Positions 18,208 through 27,652 of a stretch of 64,000 nucleotides of DNA are shown here, piece after piece. Within the stretch, counting starts at the first letter, position 1. Every line of letters starts with the position of its first letter. Origin of the DNA: Borborobacter arsenicus (GTDB lineage: Bacteria; Pseudomonadota; Alphaproteobacteria; Rhizobiales; Rhizobiaceae); assembly GCF_003934165.1 (NCBI RefSeq), contig NZ_RKST01000007.1:186001-250000 (forward strand). Reading direction: 5' to 3'. The position numbers and the translations under genes are program-made. The notes beneath the pieces were generated by a model. It saw only the letters and a program-made list of their open reading frames with translations. It was not told the origin of the DNA and did not search any database.

Positions 18208-18984
18208 TCAAAAGCTTTTCAGCAAAGCTCCGCCTTCCACGGCCAGAACCGATCCGGTGATGAAATTGCCGGCATCGGAGGCGAGAAGCAGGATCGGTCC
18301 ATCGAGTTCATCGAGCGTTCCCAGCCGGCGGGGGAACAGCTTCTCGACATAGGCTTGGCCCTGCGAACTCGAAAAGAAATCGGAATTGATCTCGGTCTGG
18401 AAATAGCCCGGAGCGATCGCATTGACCCTTACACCCGAACGACCAAGTTCCATTGCCATCACGCGAGTCAGTTGCAGCACTCCGGCCTTGGCCGACGCAT
18501 AGTTTGCCTGGTTCTTCTGCACGCCTATTGCGAGTGCGGAAGCGATGTTGATGATCGAGCCTTTGCCTTGGCGCGCCATGATGCGCGCTGCCACTTGCCC
18601 AACCCGCCAGACCCCGGTAAGATTGGTTTCGACGACGCGGCTCCAGGCCTCCTCCGTCATTTCGAGGAACGAAGCCGTATCCGCTATTCCTGCATTGTTG
18701 ACGAGCACATCTATCGCTCCGAATTCCGCCACCGCAATCTCGAAGCCACGTTCGACACTATCACGATCGGTGACGTCCAACTCGACGCAAAGCGCCCGTC
18801 CACCCATCTCTTCGATCGTCTTGCGCGTCTCGTCGAGCTGGCCGAGGCGACGGGCAGCGAGAACGACAGCGGCACCTGCCGACACCAGGGTGAGCGCGAT
18901 ATGACGACCGATGCCGCTCGATGCTCCCGTCACCAGTGCCGTCCGGCCCGCGAGCGAGAAGCGCGATTGGTTGTCCAATTCCAC
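18208..18984 (-). CDS. Short-chain dehydrogenase/reductase
   Basis: A 258-residue classical SDR. It has the NAD(P) motif [16 protein letters not shown] at about residue 91, INIASALA and the catalytic YASAKAG. The end [17 protein letters not shown] is typical. It would interconvert a hydroxy- and a ketoacyl-CoA. In an Lva-like scheme this is the LvaD step that reduces a 4-ketoacyl-CoA; in plain beta-oxidation it would be the 3-hydroxyacyl-CoA dehydrogenase. GTG start with GGGAG upstream. Confidence 0.88.
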   Translation of the reverse strand: MELDNQSRFSLAGRTALVTGASSGIGRHIALTLVSAGAAVVLAARRLGQLDETRKTIEEMGGRALCVELDVTDRDSVERGFEIAVAEFGAIDVLVNNAGIADTASFLEMTEEAWSRVVETNLTGVWRVGQVAARIMARQGKGSIINIASALAIGVQKNQANYASAKAGVLQLTRVMAMELGRSGVRVNAIAPGYFQTEINSDFFSSSQGQAYVEKLFPRRLGTLDELDGPILLLASDAGNFITGSVLAVEGGALLKSF

Positions 18985-19013
18985 GAAGGGCTCCCTTTGA
19001 TTGCGGCGGCCTG

Positions 19014-20651
19014 CTAGAGGCCAATGCAGTCGCGCAGACTGCGCTTCAGTACCTTGCCATTCGGATTGCGGGGCAGCCCTTCCGTGAGGAAGGTCACGAA
19101 ATCGGGGACCTTGTAGTCCGCCAGATGCGCGCGGCAGTAGTCGCGGATAGCGTCTTCATCCATGCCGGCGTCCTTGCGCACGACGAAGACATGCAGCTTC
19201 TCGCCGAGGACGGCGTCAGGATGTGAAACGGCTGCAACCTCGACCACTCCGGGGTGGCGCGACAGAACGTTTTCGACCTCGATGCTGTAGATCTTGTAGC
19301 CGCCGCGGTTGATGACGTCGATCTTGCGGTCGAACAGCCGGAGCATTCCGTCGGCATCGACGGAGCCGATGTCCCCGGAACGCCAGTAGCCGTCGACGAG
19401 GGACGCGCGGGTCGCATCTTCCCGCTCCCAGTAGCCGCGGATCGTCATGGGGCCGCGAACCCACACCTCCCCGGCCTGGCCTGTCGGCAGCTCCCGGCCG
19501 TCGTCATCCATGATGCGCAGGTCGCCACAGGGCACCGCGGCGCCGACGGAATCTAGACACTGGCGCGTATGGCCCACGGGAACGACGCTGATGATCGTCG
19601 CGCACTCGGTCGAACCGTAGGCATTCAGCAGATGCAGATCTGGAAGGCGCTCGGCCATTGCCTCGATGCTGGACTCCGGCATCGGCGCGCCACCGAAGCC
19701 GCCGATGCGCCACGATGACAGATCCAACCCGCTGAAGTCACCACGAAGCAGGATGAGGTTGTACATGGCTGGAACGAGAACAGTCGTGGTCATGCGCTCC
19801 CGGCTGGCCAGTTCCAGATAGGCCGCCACGTCGAAGCTGCGCATCATTATGGTGCATCCAGCCACCTGAATCATGCTGGTAATGATCGCCACGAGGCCCG
19901 TCACATGCGATGCGGGCACCGCAAGAACGGAGCGTTCTCCACTTTCGTAATTCCAGCATTCCTGGAAATGCATCGAGGAATGTATGATATTCACATGCGA
20001 AAGCACAGCTCCCTTGGGCTGCCCGGTCGTGCCGGATGTGTAAAGGATGACCGCCCCGTCTTCCTCGGAAACCACGGCAGGGGCCGACCGTTGCTCGCTT
20101 GCCGCGACAGCATCGAATTCCTCCGCGCCCGCAGCCGGCCCGCCGACGCAAACACGAAGCTTGAGGTCCGGCGCCTCACCAGGCGCGGGAACGCGCCCGA
20201 TCAGATCTGCCTCGAAGATCACCGCGCTGGCCCGGCAGTTGCCGAGAATGAAAGCGATATTCGATCCGGACTCACGCGTTCCTATCGGAACCGAAATGGC
20301 GCCGACGCGGCTAATCGCCAGGAAGGCGACGACGAACTCCAGGCGGTTGACAAGGAGCAGGGCGACCCGGTCGCCTTTCGCGATCCCTCGCGCCGACAGG
20401 CCGGAGGCCACGCGCTCGACCAGAACATCAAGGTCGCCATAGGACAAACGGCGTTCGCCATCGACCACAGCCTCGGCGTCTCGAGCCCGTTCCATGGCCG
20501 CCTTTGCCATCGCATAGATCGAACCTGGCCGATCACGATAGCAAGGCACGACCCTGCCGCCGAACAACAGTTCGCGACGCTTTGGAAATCTCTCCTCCCA
20601 ACGGAACGCCAAGGGGCCTCCTTCAGACTCGGTCTTCCCGAGAAATTCCAT
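19014..20651 (-). CDS. AMP-dependent acyl-CoA synthetase
   Basis: A 545-residue adenylate-forming ligase. The P-loop is VILYTSGTTGQPKGAVLSH, the A5 motif is NAYGSTECATI, the hinge is RKIDVINRGGYKIYSIEVE and the C-terminal catalytic Lys is in NPNGKVLKRSL. It activates a free carboxylic acid to its CoA ester with ATP and is the first gene of the minus-strand operon, as expected for the entry step. ATG 20651 is chosen; the longer frame to 20828 would start in unsupported sequence. Substrate unknown. The neighbours suggest a hydroxy- or ketoacid. Confidence 0.9.
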   Translation of the reverse strand: MEFLGKTESEGGPLAFRWEERFPKRRELLFGGRVVPCYRDRPGSIYAMAKAAMERARDAEAVVDGERRLSYGDLDVLVERVASGLSARGIAKGDRVALLLVNRLEFVVAFLAISRVGAISVPIGTRESGSNIAFILGNCRASAVIFEADLIGRVPAPGEAPDLKLRVCVGGPAAGAEEFDAVAASEQRSAPAVVSEEDGAVILYTSGTTGQPKGAVLSHVNIIHSSMHFQECWNYESGERSVLAVPASHVTGLVAIITSMIQVAGCTIMMRSFDVAAYLELASRERMTTTVLVPAMYNLILLRGDFSGLDLSSWRIGGFGGAPMPESSIEAMAERLPDLHLLNAYGSTECATIISVVPVGHTRQCLDSVGAAVPCGDLRIMDDDGRELPTGQAGEVWVRGPMTIRGYWEREDATRASLVDGYWRSGDIGSVDADGMLRLFDRKIDVINRGGYKIYSIEVENVLSRHPGVVEVAAVSHPDAVLGEKLHVFVVRKDAGMDEDAIRDYCRAHLADYKVPDFVTFLTEGLPRNPNGKVLKRSLRDCIGL

Positions 20652-20986
20652 TCTACAACATGAGTGTTGGTAAATGACACACAATTCATTCAGGCGCAAG
20701 CTCTGGTTCAGGCCGCGCGCCGATCCTCGTGCACTACTCCGGCGTCCGCCTCGGGGTATCGATGTTCGATCAGTCCGCATGCACATGATGTTTATGGGCG
20801 GGCGGCGTGCCCGGCAGCGCCCCGGCACGGTTCTACTTGTCGCGAACCGGCAGAGCCGCCCTATCGTGTTGTCTTAGCCACATTTCCGGACGGCATGGAT
20901 CAAGCCGAAACCTGGTCGGGGGCGCATGCAGCAAGTGGAATGGCTGCGGCCGGGCGCTCTTTCAGCGCCCTGCCAGATAAAGCGAT
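20652..20986. other. Intergenic region with ligase promoter and IclR 3' flank
   Basis: No gene is visible here. It must hold the promoter of the ligase operon (minus strand). An inverted repeat CAACA-TGAG-TGTTG at 20656-20669 lies just before the ligase ATG and could be an operator. Confidence 0.35.
20952..20970 (-). terminator. Hairpin after the second IclR gene
   Basis: A perfect 7-base stem GGGCGCT/AGCGCCC with loop CTTTC lies 17 bases beyond the IclR stop codon. There is no T tract. It probably ends the flavin reductase-iclR transcript. Confidence 0.45.
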
Positions 20987-21802
20987 TCAATTCGCAGGGG
21001 GCGCAATATATCGGTTTGAGCCTTCAATATTGTCGTCAACTCCCAGTGCATGACGAATAAGGGCAGCGGTCTCCAGCATCAATGGAAGATGAATTGGCGT
21101 ATCATCCCTAACCATTTCCGGAGTCAGCGTGCTCATCGAAAGGGCGCAGATGATACGGCCATTGCTGTCGACTATGGGCACCGCCAATGCGGTCAATCCC
21201 TGGATGGCGCCATCTACGAATATCGCCCACCCCTGACTTCTGATCTTTTCAAGTTCGCAGCGAAGTTCATCTCTTGCAGCCTGGACGTTCTCGACATCGT
21301 CGCCGAACGACAAGGAGCCTAGCACCTCCTCGATGACGTTCTTGTCTTGATATGCCAGCAGGACCCTTGGCGCAGTTCCGCGATTGAGGGGCAAAGTGCC
21401 GCCAACCTGCCACCACTTGATGTCCAGACCATTGATGTCATGAATCCGCTCCAGGCAGATGGCGGAGCGGTTCTGAAACACCGAAAGAATGACGGTAGAC
21501 TTCGTGGTGTGAGCAAGCTGCTCCATGAAGGGCAGGGCAGCCATGCGCAGATCGTGATGTTCGATGACGCATGACGCCAGGACGCGCATCAACCATCCCA
21601 GCGCGTATTTCTGGGTGATGGAATCCTGTACGACAAGTCCTGACTGGATAAGCGTCACAAGAATGCGTCTTGTTGTTCCCTTGTCAAGCTGCGTGGCGCT
21701 GCTGATCTCAGACAAGGATTGAATTTTATTTTGCCTGAAGGATTTTATGATTTCTGCTGCTCGTGCAACAGATCTGACACTCATGTTGCTTGCAACCAGC
21801 AT
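20987..21802 (-). CDS. IclR-family transcriptional regulator
   Basis: A 271-residue IclR regulator (start at 21802, or 21784 for MSVRSVARAAEII). The winged helix-turn-helix is QSLSEISSATQLDKGTTRRILVTL. The effector domain has ERIHDINGLDIKWWQVGGTLP and IQGLTALAVPIVDSNG, very similar in style to the regulator at 10170-10988, so they are probably paralogues. It lies between the acyl-CoA operon and the flavin reductase/hyuA region and could control either or both. The inverted repeat at 22522-22534 is a candidate site. Confidence 0.87.
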   Translation of the reverse strand: MLVASNMSVRSVARAAEIIKSFRQNKIQSLSEISSATQLDKGTTRRILVTLIQSGLVVQDSITQKYALGWLMRVLASCVIEHHDLRMAALPFMEQLAHTTKSTVILSVFQNRSAICLERIHDINGLDIKWWQVGGTLPLNRGTAPRVLLAYQDKNVIEEVLGSLSFGDDVENVQAARDELRCELEKIRSQGWAIFVDGAIQGLTALAVPIVDSNGRIICALSMSTLTPEMVRDDTPIHLPLMLETAALIRHALGVDDNIEGSNRYIAPPAN

Positions 21803-21894
21803 TAAAAAGGCCTTCTCGAAGTGTCGTTGAATATATCCAGGCGCTCGGGATCTTTCAGCCTGACTGACGCCAGCTTGGGCAGTTCCCCGACCCG

Positions 21895-22494
21895 TCAGGC
21901 AGGTGTTCTGGATACATAGGACAATATTGTCGCGTAGTCATTATAGCCGCAACGTGACAAAGGCGCCGCCTTGCCGGTGACGAACCGCCCATTTTCCAGC
22001 AGCCTGTCATCGATATGGACTCCGATCACCTCACCGAGCACCAGATAGGCGTCGCACTCTTGCGCGGCAGCGTCGATCAATCTGGTCACCTGCGTCACCC
22101 GGCATTCCAGCGCGGCCGGTGATTCAGCAACGCGCGGCGCAGATACCAGCCTCGATGGGGCTGTCGTCAGTCCGGCAAGCGTGAATTCACTCGCGCCCCG
22201 AGGTGATTGCGATGAGGTGATGTGAACCTGATCGATCAAATCGGCAGTTGCCATACTGTAAGTAAATTCCATCGTGTCTCTAATAAAACTCAGCGTGTCT
22301 TTGACGCCAATGCTTGAAAACCCGACAATTGGCGGGTTGCTGCAAAAAACATTGAAAAAAGAATATGGCGCCAGATTGATATCTCCCTGCGAGGAAACGG
22401 AAGAAATCCATCCGATAGGTCGGGGCGCCACAATCGCATTGATTGGACTGCGCGGTAACTTGTCTGTGTCGCGGTGACGGGGTTCGTAGAACAT
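21895..22494 (-). CDS. Flavin reductase-like (FMN-binding split-barrel) protein
   Basis: A 199-residue member of the flavin reductase-like family (DIM6/NTAB type). The start has SPINAIVAPRPIGWISSVS and APYSFFNVFCSNPPIVGFS, the flavin-binding loop. These proteins supply reduced flavin to monooxygenases or bind FMN themselves. No monooxygenase gene is nearby, so the partner is unknown. It is divergent from hyuA and co-directional with the IclR gene downstream. Confidence 0.82.
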   Translation of the reverse strand: MFYEPRHRDTDKLPRSPINAIVAPRPIGWISSVSSQGDINLAPYSFFNVFCSNPPIVGFSSIGVKDTLSFIRDTMEFTYSMATADLIDQVHITSSQSPRGASEFTLAGLTTAPSRLVSAPRVAESPAALECRVTQVTRLIDAAAQECDAYLVLGEVIGVHIDDRLLENGRFVTGKAAPLSRCGYNDYATILSYVSRTPA

Positions 22495-22521
22495 CGGCGG
22501 GTTCCGGCTGGCTATTTCACG

Positions 22522-22548
22522 ATACGAAACGTATTTTGCCTATTGACA
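22522..22548. promoter_or_regulatory. Inverted repeat and TTGACA box in the flavin reductase/hyuA divergent promoter
   Basis: A perfect inverted repeat ATACG-AAA-CGTAT (22522-22534) is followed by TTGACA (22543-22548), a good -35 for the plus-strand hyuA operon. It sits in the only gap between the two divergent genes, so it could control both. Confidence 0.5.
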
Positions 22549-22597
22549 CGAAAAACGATATGGTTTGATCTGTGGTTGGTCAACTTGGAAAAAGCGC

Positions 22598-24697
22598 ATG
22601 CGCATTCTTGAGCCTGTGAGGGACGTTGCCCCCAGCCCGTTAGCCTCGTGCCAGATTGGTGTTGATGTCGGCGGAACCTTTACCGACCTCGTTCTCATCG
22701 ATGGCTGCGGCGCGGTGCGCTGCGTCAAGGTTCCCAGCACCCCCGGTGAGCCGGCGCTGAGCACTCTTCAGGGTATTGACGAACTGATCGGGCCTGCCGG
22801 CGCAAGGCAATTTCAAAGTATTCATCATACGCACAGCAATACCCTTGCGCTGAATACATTGATCGAGAGAACAGGCGCAAATATTGGGATGCTGGTAACG
22901 CAGGGGTTTCGTGACCTCATGGAAATCCAGAGGCTCTCCATACCTGACCCGATGCGTTATTCCTCAAGAAGGCCGCAGGCAGTCGTTCCCAGGCGGCTTG
23001 TTCGCGAGGTGCGCGAGCGTCTTAATGCGGACGGAAGCATCGAGACGCCATTGGATGCTTCCCAGTTATTGGAAGCGGCTGCCGAGATAGTCGCTGCCGG
23101 GGCTCAAGGGATCGTTATTTGTTTCCTGCATAGCTACCGAAGCCCGGTTCATGAGCGCCGGGCAAGAGAGATCATAGGCGAGAAATTCCCGGATCTCCCC
23201 GTCGACATTTCGTCGGAGGTCTGGCCGCAGGCCCGCGAGTTTGAGCGCGGAATGCTGGCGACAATCAACTCATATGTCAGGCCCCGAATTGAGCGATATG
23301 TGACCGTCCTGGCGCAGGGGCTGCTTTCCCGGTCCATTTCATCCGCGCCGCGCGGCGCAAGGTCCAATGGAGGGCGGGAGCTGCTGTCATCCATGGGTCA
23401 AAAGCCTGCGGTGGCTCTGTTTTCTGGTCCGGCGGCCGGTGTGGCTGGCGCAGCTTCCGTTGCCCTCGATGCCGGCTGGGCCGATGCAGACCTCATGACA
23501 TTGGATATTGGCGGCACCAGCGCCGATATCGGAGTGATAAGGCGCGGAAAGCCGATCCTCAGTTCGGAAGAGCATATTGCGGACTTTCCCATTCTGTTCC
23601 CAACGGTTGCGGTTTCGGCGATCGGAGCCGGCGGCGGGTCGATCATCTGGGCTGACCCCACAGGCTCGGTGAAGGTTGGCCCGCGGAGCGTGGGGGCGGA
23701 TCCTGGCCCTGCCTGCTATGGCCGAAGCGATGCATTGGTTCCCGCCTTGACCGATGCGTTTCTGGTTGTCGGTTACTTGTCTGCCGATCGGAAGCTCGGG
23801 GACAAGCTGGTCATGTCCCTGGAGCGCTCGTTGCAGGCCATGTCCAGGCTCGGCGACAGGGTCGGGGTGCCTGCAGAGGGCATTGCCGATGGCGCCATTC
23901 AGATTGCCATTGCGATGATGGCAGCGGAGGCGACTTCGACGCTTTCCAGGCGAGGGGTCGATGCGCCGGAGTTCAGAATGGTGGCGTATGGGGGCGCCGG
24001 TCCCCTCCTTGGGGCGCTGGTTGCCGAGGAAGTATTCATCGACACCGTGCTCATCCCTCCGCTTCCGGGTGCCCTGAGTGCGATGGGAGCCGCCCGCTCG
24101 GACATTCATGGCGATTTCCTCAGGCCCATCTATCAGGAAGTCGAGATCATCGACCCGACACAGTTCGCCAGCCAGCTCGACAGCATAAGTCGCGACGCAA
24201 GAGATTGGCTTGGTGAGGAGGTCGAGGGGCTGCCCGTTACCGGCATGAACATCACCTATTCCCTCGACATGAGGTATGAAGGCCAGGGCTTCGATGTCGC
24301 TGTCGACATTGATCGGGAAACCTTGGAGCGTTTTGACAGATCCGTTCTTCTGAAGCGCTTTCACGACGCGCATCAAGCGGAGTTCGGCTATGCAAGTGAG
24401 AGTGCGAGGGTCTGGATAAAGGAACTGCGGGCTCACGCGGTTGGCTATCTGGCCAAGACAGTCCATGCGCACAAGGGGGCTGAAGCCGCCCAGCCATGTG
24501 CCCCCAGGGCGCGTACCATCCGACTGCGCGGCGCGGCCGTCCACGCCTCTGTCTACTCAAGAGAAAATCTGGAGATTGGCAGCCGCCTGGAAGGCCCGGC
24601 AATCATCGAGCAGATGGATACCACCACTTTGATACCCGATGGCTGGATTTGCGAGTGTCATCAAAGTGGCGCGTTGGTTCTTCACAGGGCGGGTTGA
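22598..24697 (+). CDS. hyuA: Hydantoinase/oxoprolinase A subunit
   Basis: A 699-residue HyuA-type ATPase subunit. Phosphate-binding motifs of the sugar-kinase/actin fold are clear: IGVDVGGTFTDLVLI near the start and TLDIGGTSADIGVI in the middle. THSNTLALNTLIERTGA and LFSGPAAGVAGAA are also diagnostic. The family (5-oxoprolinase, N-methylhydantoinase, acetone carboxylase) uses ATP to open a lactam/imide ring or to carboxylate a ketone. The ATG at 22598 with GGAAAA upstream is chosen. The B-subunit gene follows 5 bases later. Unlike the second hyuA in the window, this one belongs to a NitT/TauT importer cluster. Confidence 0.9.
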   Translation: MRILEPVRDVAPSPLASCQIGVDVGGTFTDLVLIDGCGAVRCVKVPSTPGEPALSTLQGIDELIGPAGARQFQSIHHTHSNTLALNTLIERTGANIGMLVTQGFRDLMEIQRLSIPDPMRYSSRRPQAVVPRRLVREVRERLNADGSIETPLDASQLLEAAAEIVAAGAQGIVICFLHSYRSPVHERRAREIIGEKFPDLPVDISSEVWPQAREFERGMLATINSYVRPRIERYVTVLAQGLLSRSISSAPRGARSNGGRELLSSMGQKPAVALFSGPAAGVAGAASVALDAGWADADLMTLDIGGTSADIGVIRRGKPILSSEEHIADFPILFPTVAVSAIGAGGGSIIWADPTGSVKVGPRSVGADPGPACYGRSDALVPALTDAFLVVGYLSADRKLGDKLVMSLERSLQAMSRLGDRVGVPAEGIADGAIQIAIAMMAAEATSTLSRRGVDAPEFRMVAYGGAGPLLGALVAEEVFIDTVLIPPLPGALSAMGAARSDIHGDFLRPIYQEVEIIDPTQFASQLDSISRDARDWLGEEVEGLPVTGMNITYSLDMRYEGQGFDVAVDIDRETLERFDRSVLLKRFHDAHQAEFGYASESARVWIKELRAHAVGYLAKTVHAHKGAEAAQPCAPRARTIRLRGAAVHASVYSRENLEIGSRLEGPAIIEQMDTTTLIPDGWICECHQSGALVLHRAG

Positions 24698-24702
24698 CTA
24701 TA

Positions 24703-26670
24703 ATGAATGACAAAACCAATGCCATCTCTGTAGAAATATTCTCAAATCTATTTCGAGCAATAGTGGATGAAATGGCGTGGCGTGTGCGCCGCGCGGCTCA
24801 TACGACTTTTATCCGGGAAACACAGGATTTCGGCACGGCGCTCATCACGCCTGAGGGCGAACAATTCGCGGTTCCGAACAATACCGGCGGGATCTCGCTG
24901 ATTGGCATTCCGATCAAGCCATTGATTGACGCAATCACCGATTGGCGTCCGGGTGATGTGGCTGTCACGAATGATCCATATTCGTCCGACGGCATGGTCA
25001 TGCATCTGAATGACATATTCATGCTGAGGCCGATCTTCGTCGACGGCAAGATAATATGCTTTGCATGGGCGTTTCTTCATTGCAGCGATGTGGGAGGCAG
25101 CGTTCCCGGCAGTATTGACAGCGAAAATAAAGAGATACTCCAGGAAGGTCTGCGGTTGCCGCCGCTCAAGCTGTATTCGAGCGGGACCGTGAATGAATCC
25201 GTCAAGGCCATCCTTCAAGCTAATTGCCGTGGCCCCGACCTGATGTGGGGCGATCTGGCCGCGGTTGTTGCCTCTCTGCATATGGCCGAGACACGTGTAC
25301 TGCGCCTGGTCGAGCGATATGGAGCCGGTGCTATAAAATCAGCGATGTATTCGGTCCTGGATCGGTCCGAGAAGCTGGCCCGCCTGGCCCTGTCCACGGT
25401 CCCGAGCGGAAAATACCGGTTCACTGAATATCTGGAAGATGATTTCAGCACCGATACGCCCGTCCGCTTCTGTCTGACATTGTCGGTTGCGCCGGATGGG
25501 CATTGCACCCTGGACTACACGGGATCGGACCCGGAAGTCGCCTCCGCCGTCAATCTGCCAACGGGCGGCCAGAGACATCACCCCATGCTGTCTGTCGCGC
25601 TCATGAATTACGCGATCACCAAATCGGCAGACATCGATGTGAATGCCGGGATCATCCGATGCATAGAGCTGGTGCTGCCGGAACAATCGGTCGTAAACGC
25701 CGCTTATCCGGCCGCCTGTGGGGCCCGCGTCATCAGCGTCATGAGACTTCACGACCTGACGCTCGGCGCATTGTCAGCCGTTATCCCAGGCAATGTGCCG
25801 GCAGCAGGCGGCAGCCAGCTTGCCATCACGTCGCTATCGTTTCACGCGGCTGATGGCGCAAGGCGGGTCGTCAGTGCCAATGCCGTGGTCGGCGGCTCTG
25901 GGGCCGGCTGTGGGCTCGACGGCGTATCGGGCACGGATTTTCCGGCTGCAGCCCTGAAGAATGTGCCCGTCGAGGTATTGGAGACCGAAGCTCCCGTTCG
26001 CGTCCATAGATTTGGCTTGCGTGCCGACAGCGAGGGGCCGGGCAAATTGCGGGGCGGCTTCGGAATTGAATATGTGTTCGAGATACTTCAGGACGGTGTG
26101 ACCGTCGTCAGTCGCGGCAAGGATCGCCACAAATTTGCGGCCTGGGGCGTGGCAGGTGGCGGCGCTGCTTCCTGTGCATATGCTTACGTGGCGGCGCGTG
26201 ACGGACGCCGGAAATCGACTGGCAAGAAGGCGCTCTGGTTTGCCGATCAAGGCGACATCATAACCGTCGCCGGAGGCGGTGGAGGCGGTGTGGGCTTGCC
26301 GCATGAACGCGAGCCCGGCCAGGTTTCGAGCGATGTCCTGGACGGCCTGATTTCGGTTGGGCGGGCTCGGGACGTGTATGGCGTGGTCTTCTCGCCGGAT
26401 GGGTCGCTGGACGTGACCGAGACCGAGCTCTCCAGGAAATACATGAGCGGAACCCGAAGCAGCGATCAATTCGATTGGGGGGCGGGCAGGGATGAATGGG
26501 AGCGCCGTTGGGCCGATGCCTATGATGCGGTCCACCTTCGCGCAATCAAGCTGCCGCAAAGGAGCCGACGTGATTTCCAGGTCCGCGCGTTCCTGGCCCT
26601 GAGGCAGCAGCACCCGGAAGGCCTCTCGCGCGCAGCGGCCGAAAGATACCTTGACGAATTGCAACGTTGA
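24703..26670 (+). CDS. hyuB: Hydantoinase/oxoprolinase B subunit
   Basis: A 655-residue HyuB-type subunit with VTNDPYSSDGMVMHLNDIFML, the conserved NDPY motif region, and GKLRGGFGIEYVFEI near residue 450. It is the partner of the preceding HyuA. ATG 24703 gives NAISVEIFSNLFRAIVDEM, the normal start of the family; longer frames run back into hyuA. A glycine-rich loop (AGGGGGGVGLP) near residue 525 is also usual. Substrate not predictable from sequence. Confidence 0.9.
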   Translation: MNDKTNAISVEIFSNLFRAIVDEMAWRVRRAAHTTFIRETQDFGTALITPEGEQFAVPNNTGGISLIGIPIKPLIDAITDWRPGDVAVTNDPYSSDGMVMHLNDIFMLRPIFVDGKIICFAWAFLHCSDVGGSVPGSIDSENKEILQEGLRLPPLKLYSSGTVNESVKAILQANCRGPDLMWGDLAAVVASLHMAETRVLRLVERYGAGAIKSAMYSVLDRSEKLARLALSTVPSGKYRFTEYLEDDFSTDTPVRFCLTLSVAPDGHCTLDYTGSDPEVASAVNLPTGGQRHHPMLSVALMNYAITKSADIDVNAGIIRCIELVLPEQSVVNAAYPAACGARVISVMRLHDLTLGALSAVIPGNVPAAGGSQLAITSLSFHAADGARRVVSANAVVGGSGAGCGLDGVSGTDFPAAALKNVPVEVLETEAPVRVHRFGLRADSEGPGKLRGGFGIEYVFEILQDGVTVVSRGKDRHKFAAWGVAGGGAASCAYAYVAARDGRRKSTGKKALWFADQGDIITVAGGGGGGVGLPHEREPGQVSSDVLDGLISVGRARDVYGVVFSPDGSLDVTETELSRKYMSGTRSSDQFDWGAGRDEWERRWADAYDAVHLRAIKLPQRSRRDFQVRAFLALRQQHPEGLSRAAAERYLDELQR

Positions 26671-26725
26671 AAAATGACCGAGCTAAACCTTGCAGGCAAG
26701 CCATAAGGAATAGCAGGAGGAGCGC

Positions 26726-27652
26726 ATGAGTAGCCAGATGTTTGAAGATGGACGGTGGCCGGGCCACACTGGCAATTGGGGCCGTTGGAATGATGATCGT
26801 GGAACCTTGAACACCATCGATCCATCCGTCGTTCTTCGAGCAGTGAGCACCGTCCGGGAAGGTGTGGCCATTTCCTGCTCGAGGCCGGTGTCGGATCATG
26901 AGCCGTTGAGGAGCGGCGGCGAAAAGCCCTTCAAGCACGAAATGCTGACGGCAGGTGTTTGGGATCTTGAACCGGAGCGCACGGAATCGCTCAATGCAAG
27001 TGACAGGATCTCTGTGAGAACTCACGGCATGGTCAATACGCATATCGATGCGTTGGCCCATGTGGGCTACATGGGCAAGGGGTTCAACGGCCGTCCCTTT
27101 GACGACATGGTCACGATGTCGGAAGGGGTGAAGCACGGCGATGTTGTGTCCGCAGTCGGTACGGTCACAAGAGGGCTGCTTATAGATGTCGCGGCCGCGA
27201 GGGGCGTGGACCATATCGAGCCGGGCGACTGCGCCCGGCCGGAAGACATCGAACCACATCTGTCAATTATCGAGCCGGGCGACGCCGTACTGATCAGGGT
27301 GGGTGGAACGCTGATAGGAGGAAGGGCTCCTGTCGCGGGCGAAAATAGACACGGCACCTGGCCTGGCTTGCATCCTGAATGCGTGGAAATGCTCGCCACC
27401 CGTGACGTCAGCTTGCTTGGTTCCGACACGGGCAACGATGTGTTCCCGTCACCCTATGAGCACATCTGTCGTTCGCCGGTGCATACGCTCGCTCTCGTAT
27501 ATTACGGCATTCATCTTATACATAATCTAGATTTAGAAAAGCTTGCGAAAGAACTTCTTCGGCACAGTAGAACTCACTTCCTTTTCGTGGTTTCGCCGTT
27601 GCACCTTGTGGGGGCGACAGGATCGGTGGTGGCGCCGGTGGCGGTGATCTGA
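26726..27652 (+). CDS. Cyclase-family (kynurenine formamidase-like) metal hydrolase
   Basis: A 308-residue protein of the cyclase/kynurenine formamidase/isatin hydrolase family. The metal-binding motif reads HGMVNTHIDALAHVGYMG, matching the family HxGTHxDxxxH. The family hydrolyses amide or cyclic amide bonds with Mn or Zn. Placed after HyuA/HyuB and before an importer, it may carry out a second hydrolytic ring-opening or deformylation step. A strong GGAGGAG precedes the ATG, and the next gene overlaps the stop. Confidence 0.83.
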   Translation: MSSQMFEDGRWPGHTGNWGRWNDDRGTLNTIDPSVVLRAVSTVREGVAISCSRPVSDHEPLRSGGEKPFKHEMLTAGVWDLEPERTESLNASDRISVRTHGMVNTHIDALAHVGYMGKGFNGRPFDDMVTMSEGVKHGDVVSAVGTVTRGLLIDVAAARGVDHIEPGDCARPEDIEPHLSIIEPGDAVLIRVGGTLIGGRAPVAGENRHGTWPGLHPECVEMLATRDVSLLGSDTGNDVFPSPYEHICRSPVHTLALVYYGIHLIHNLDLEKLAKELLRHSRTHFLFVVSPLHLVGATGSVVAPVAVI

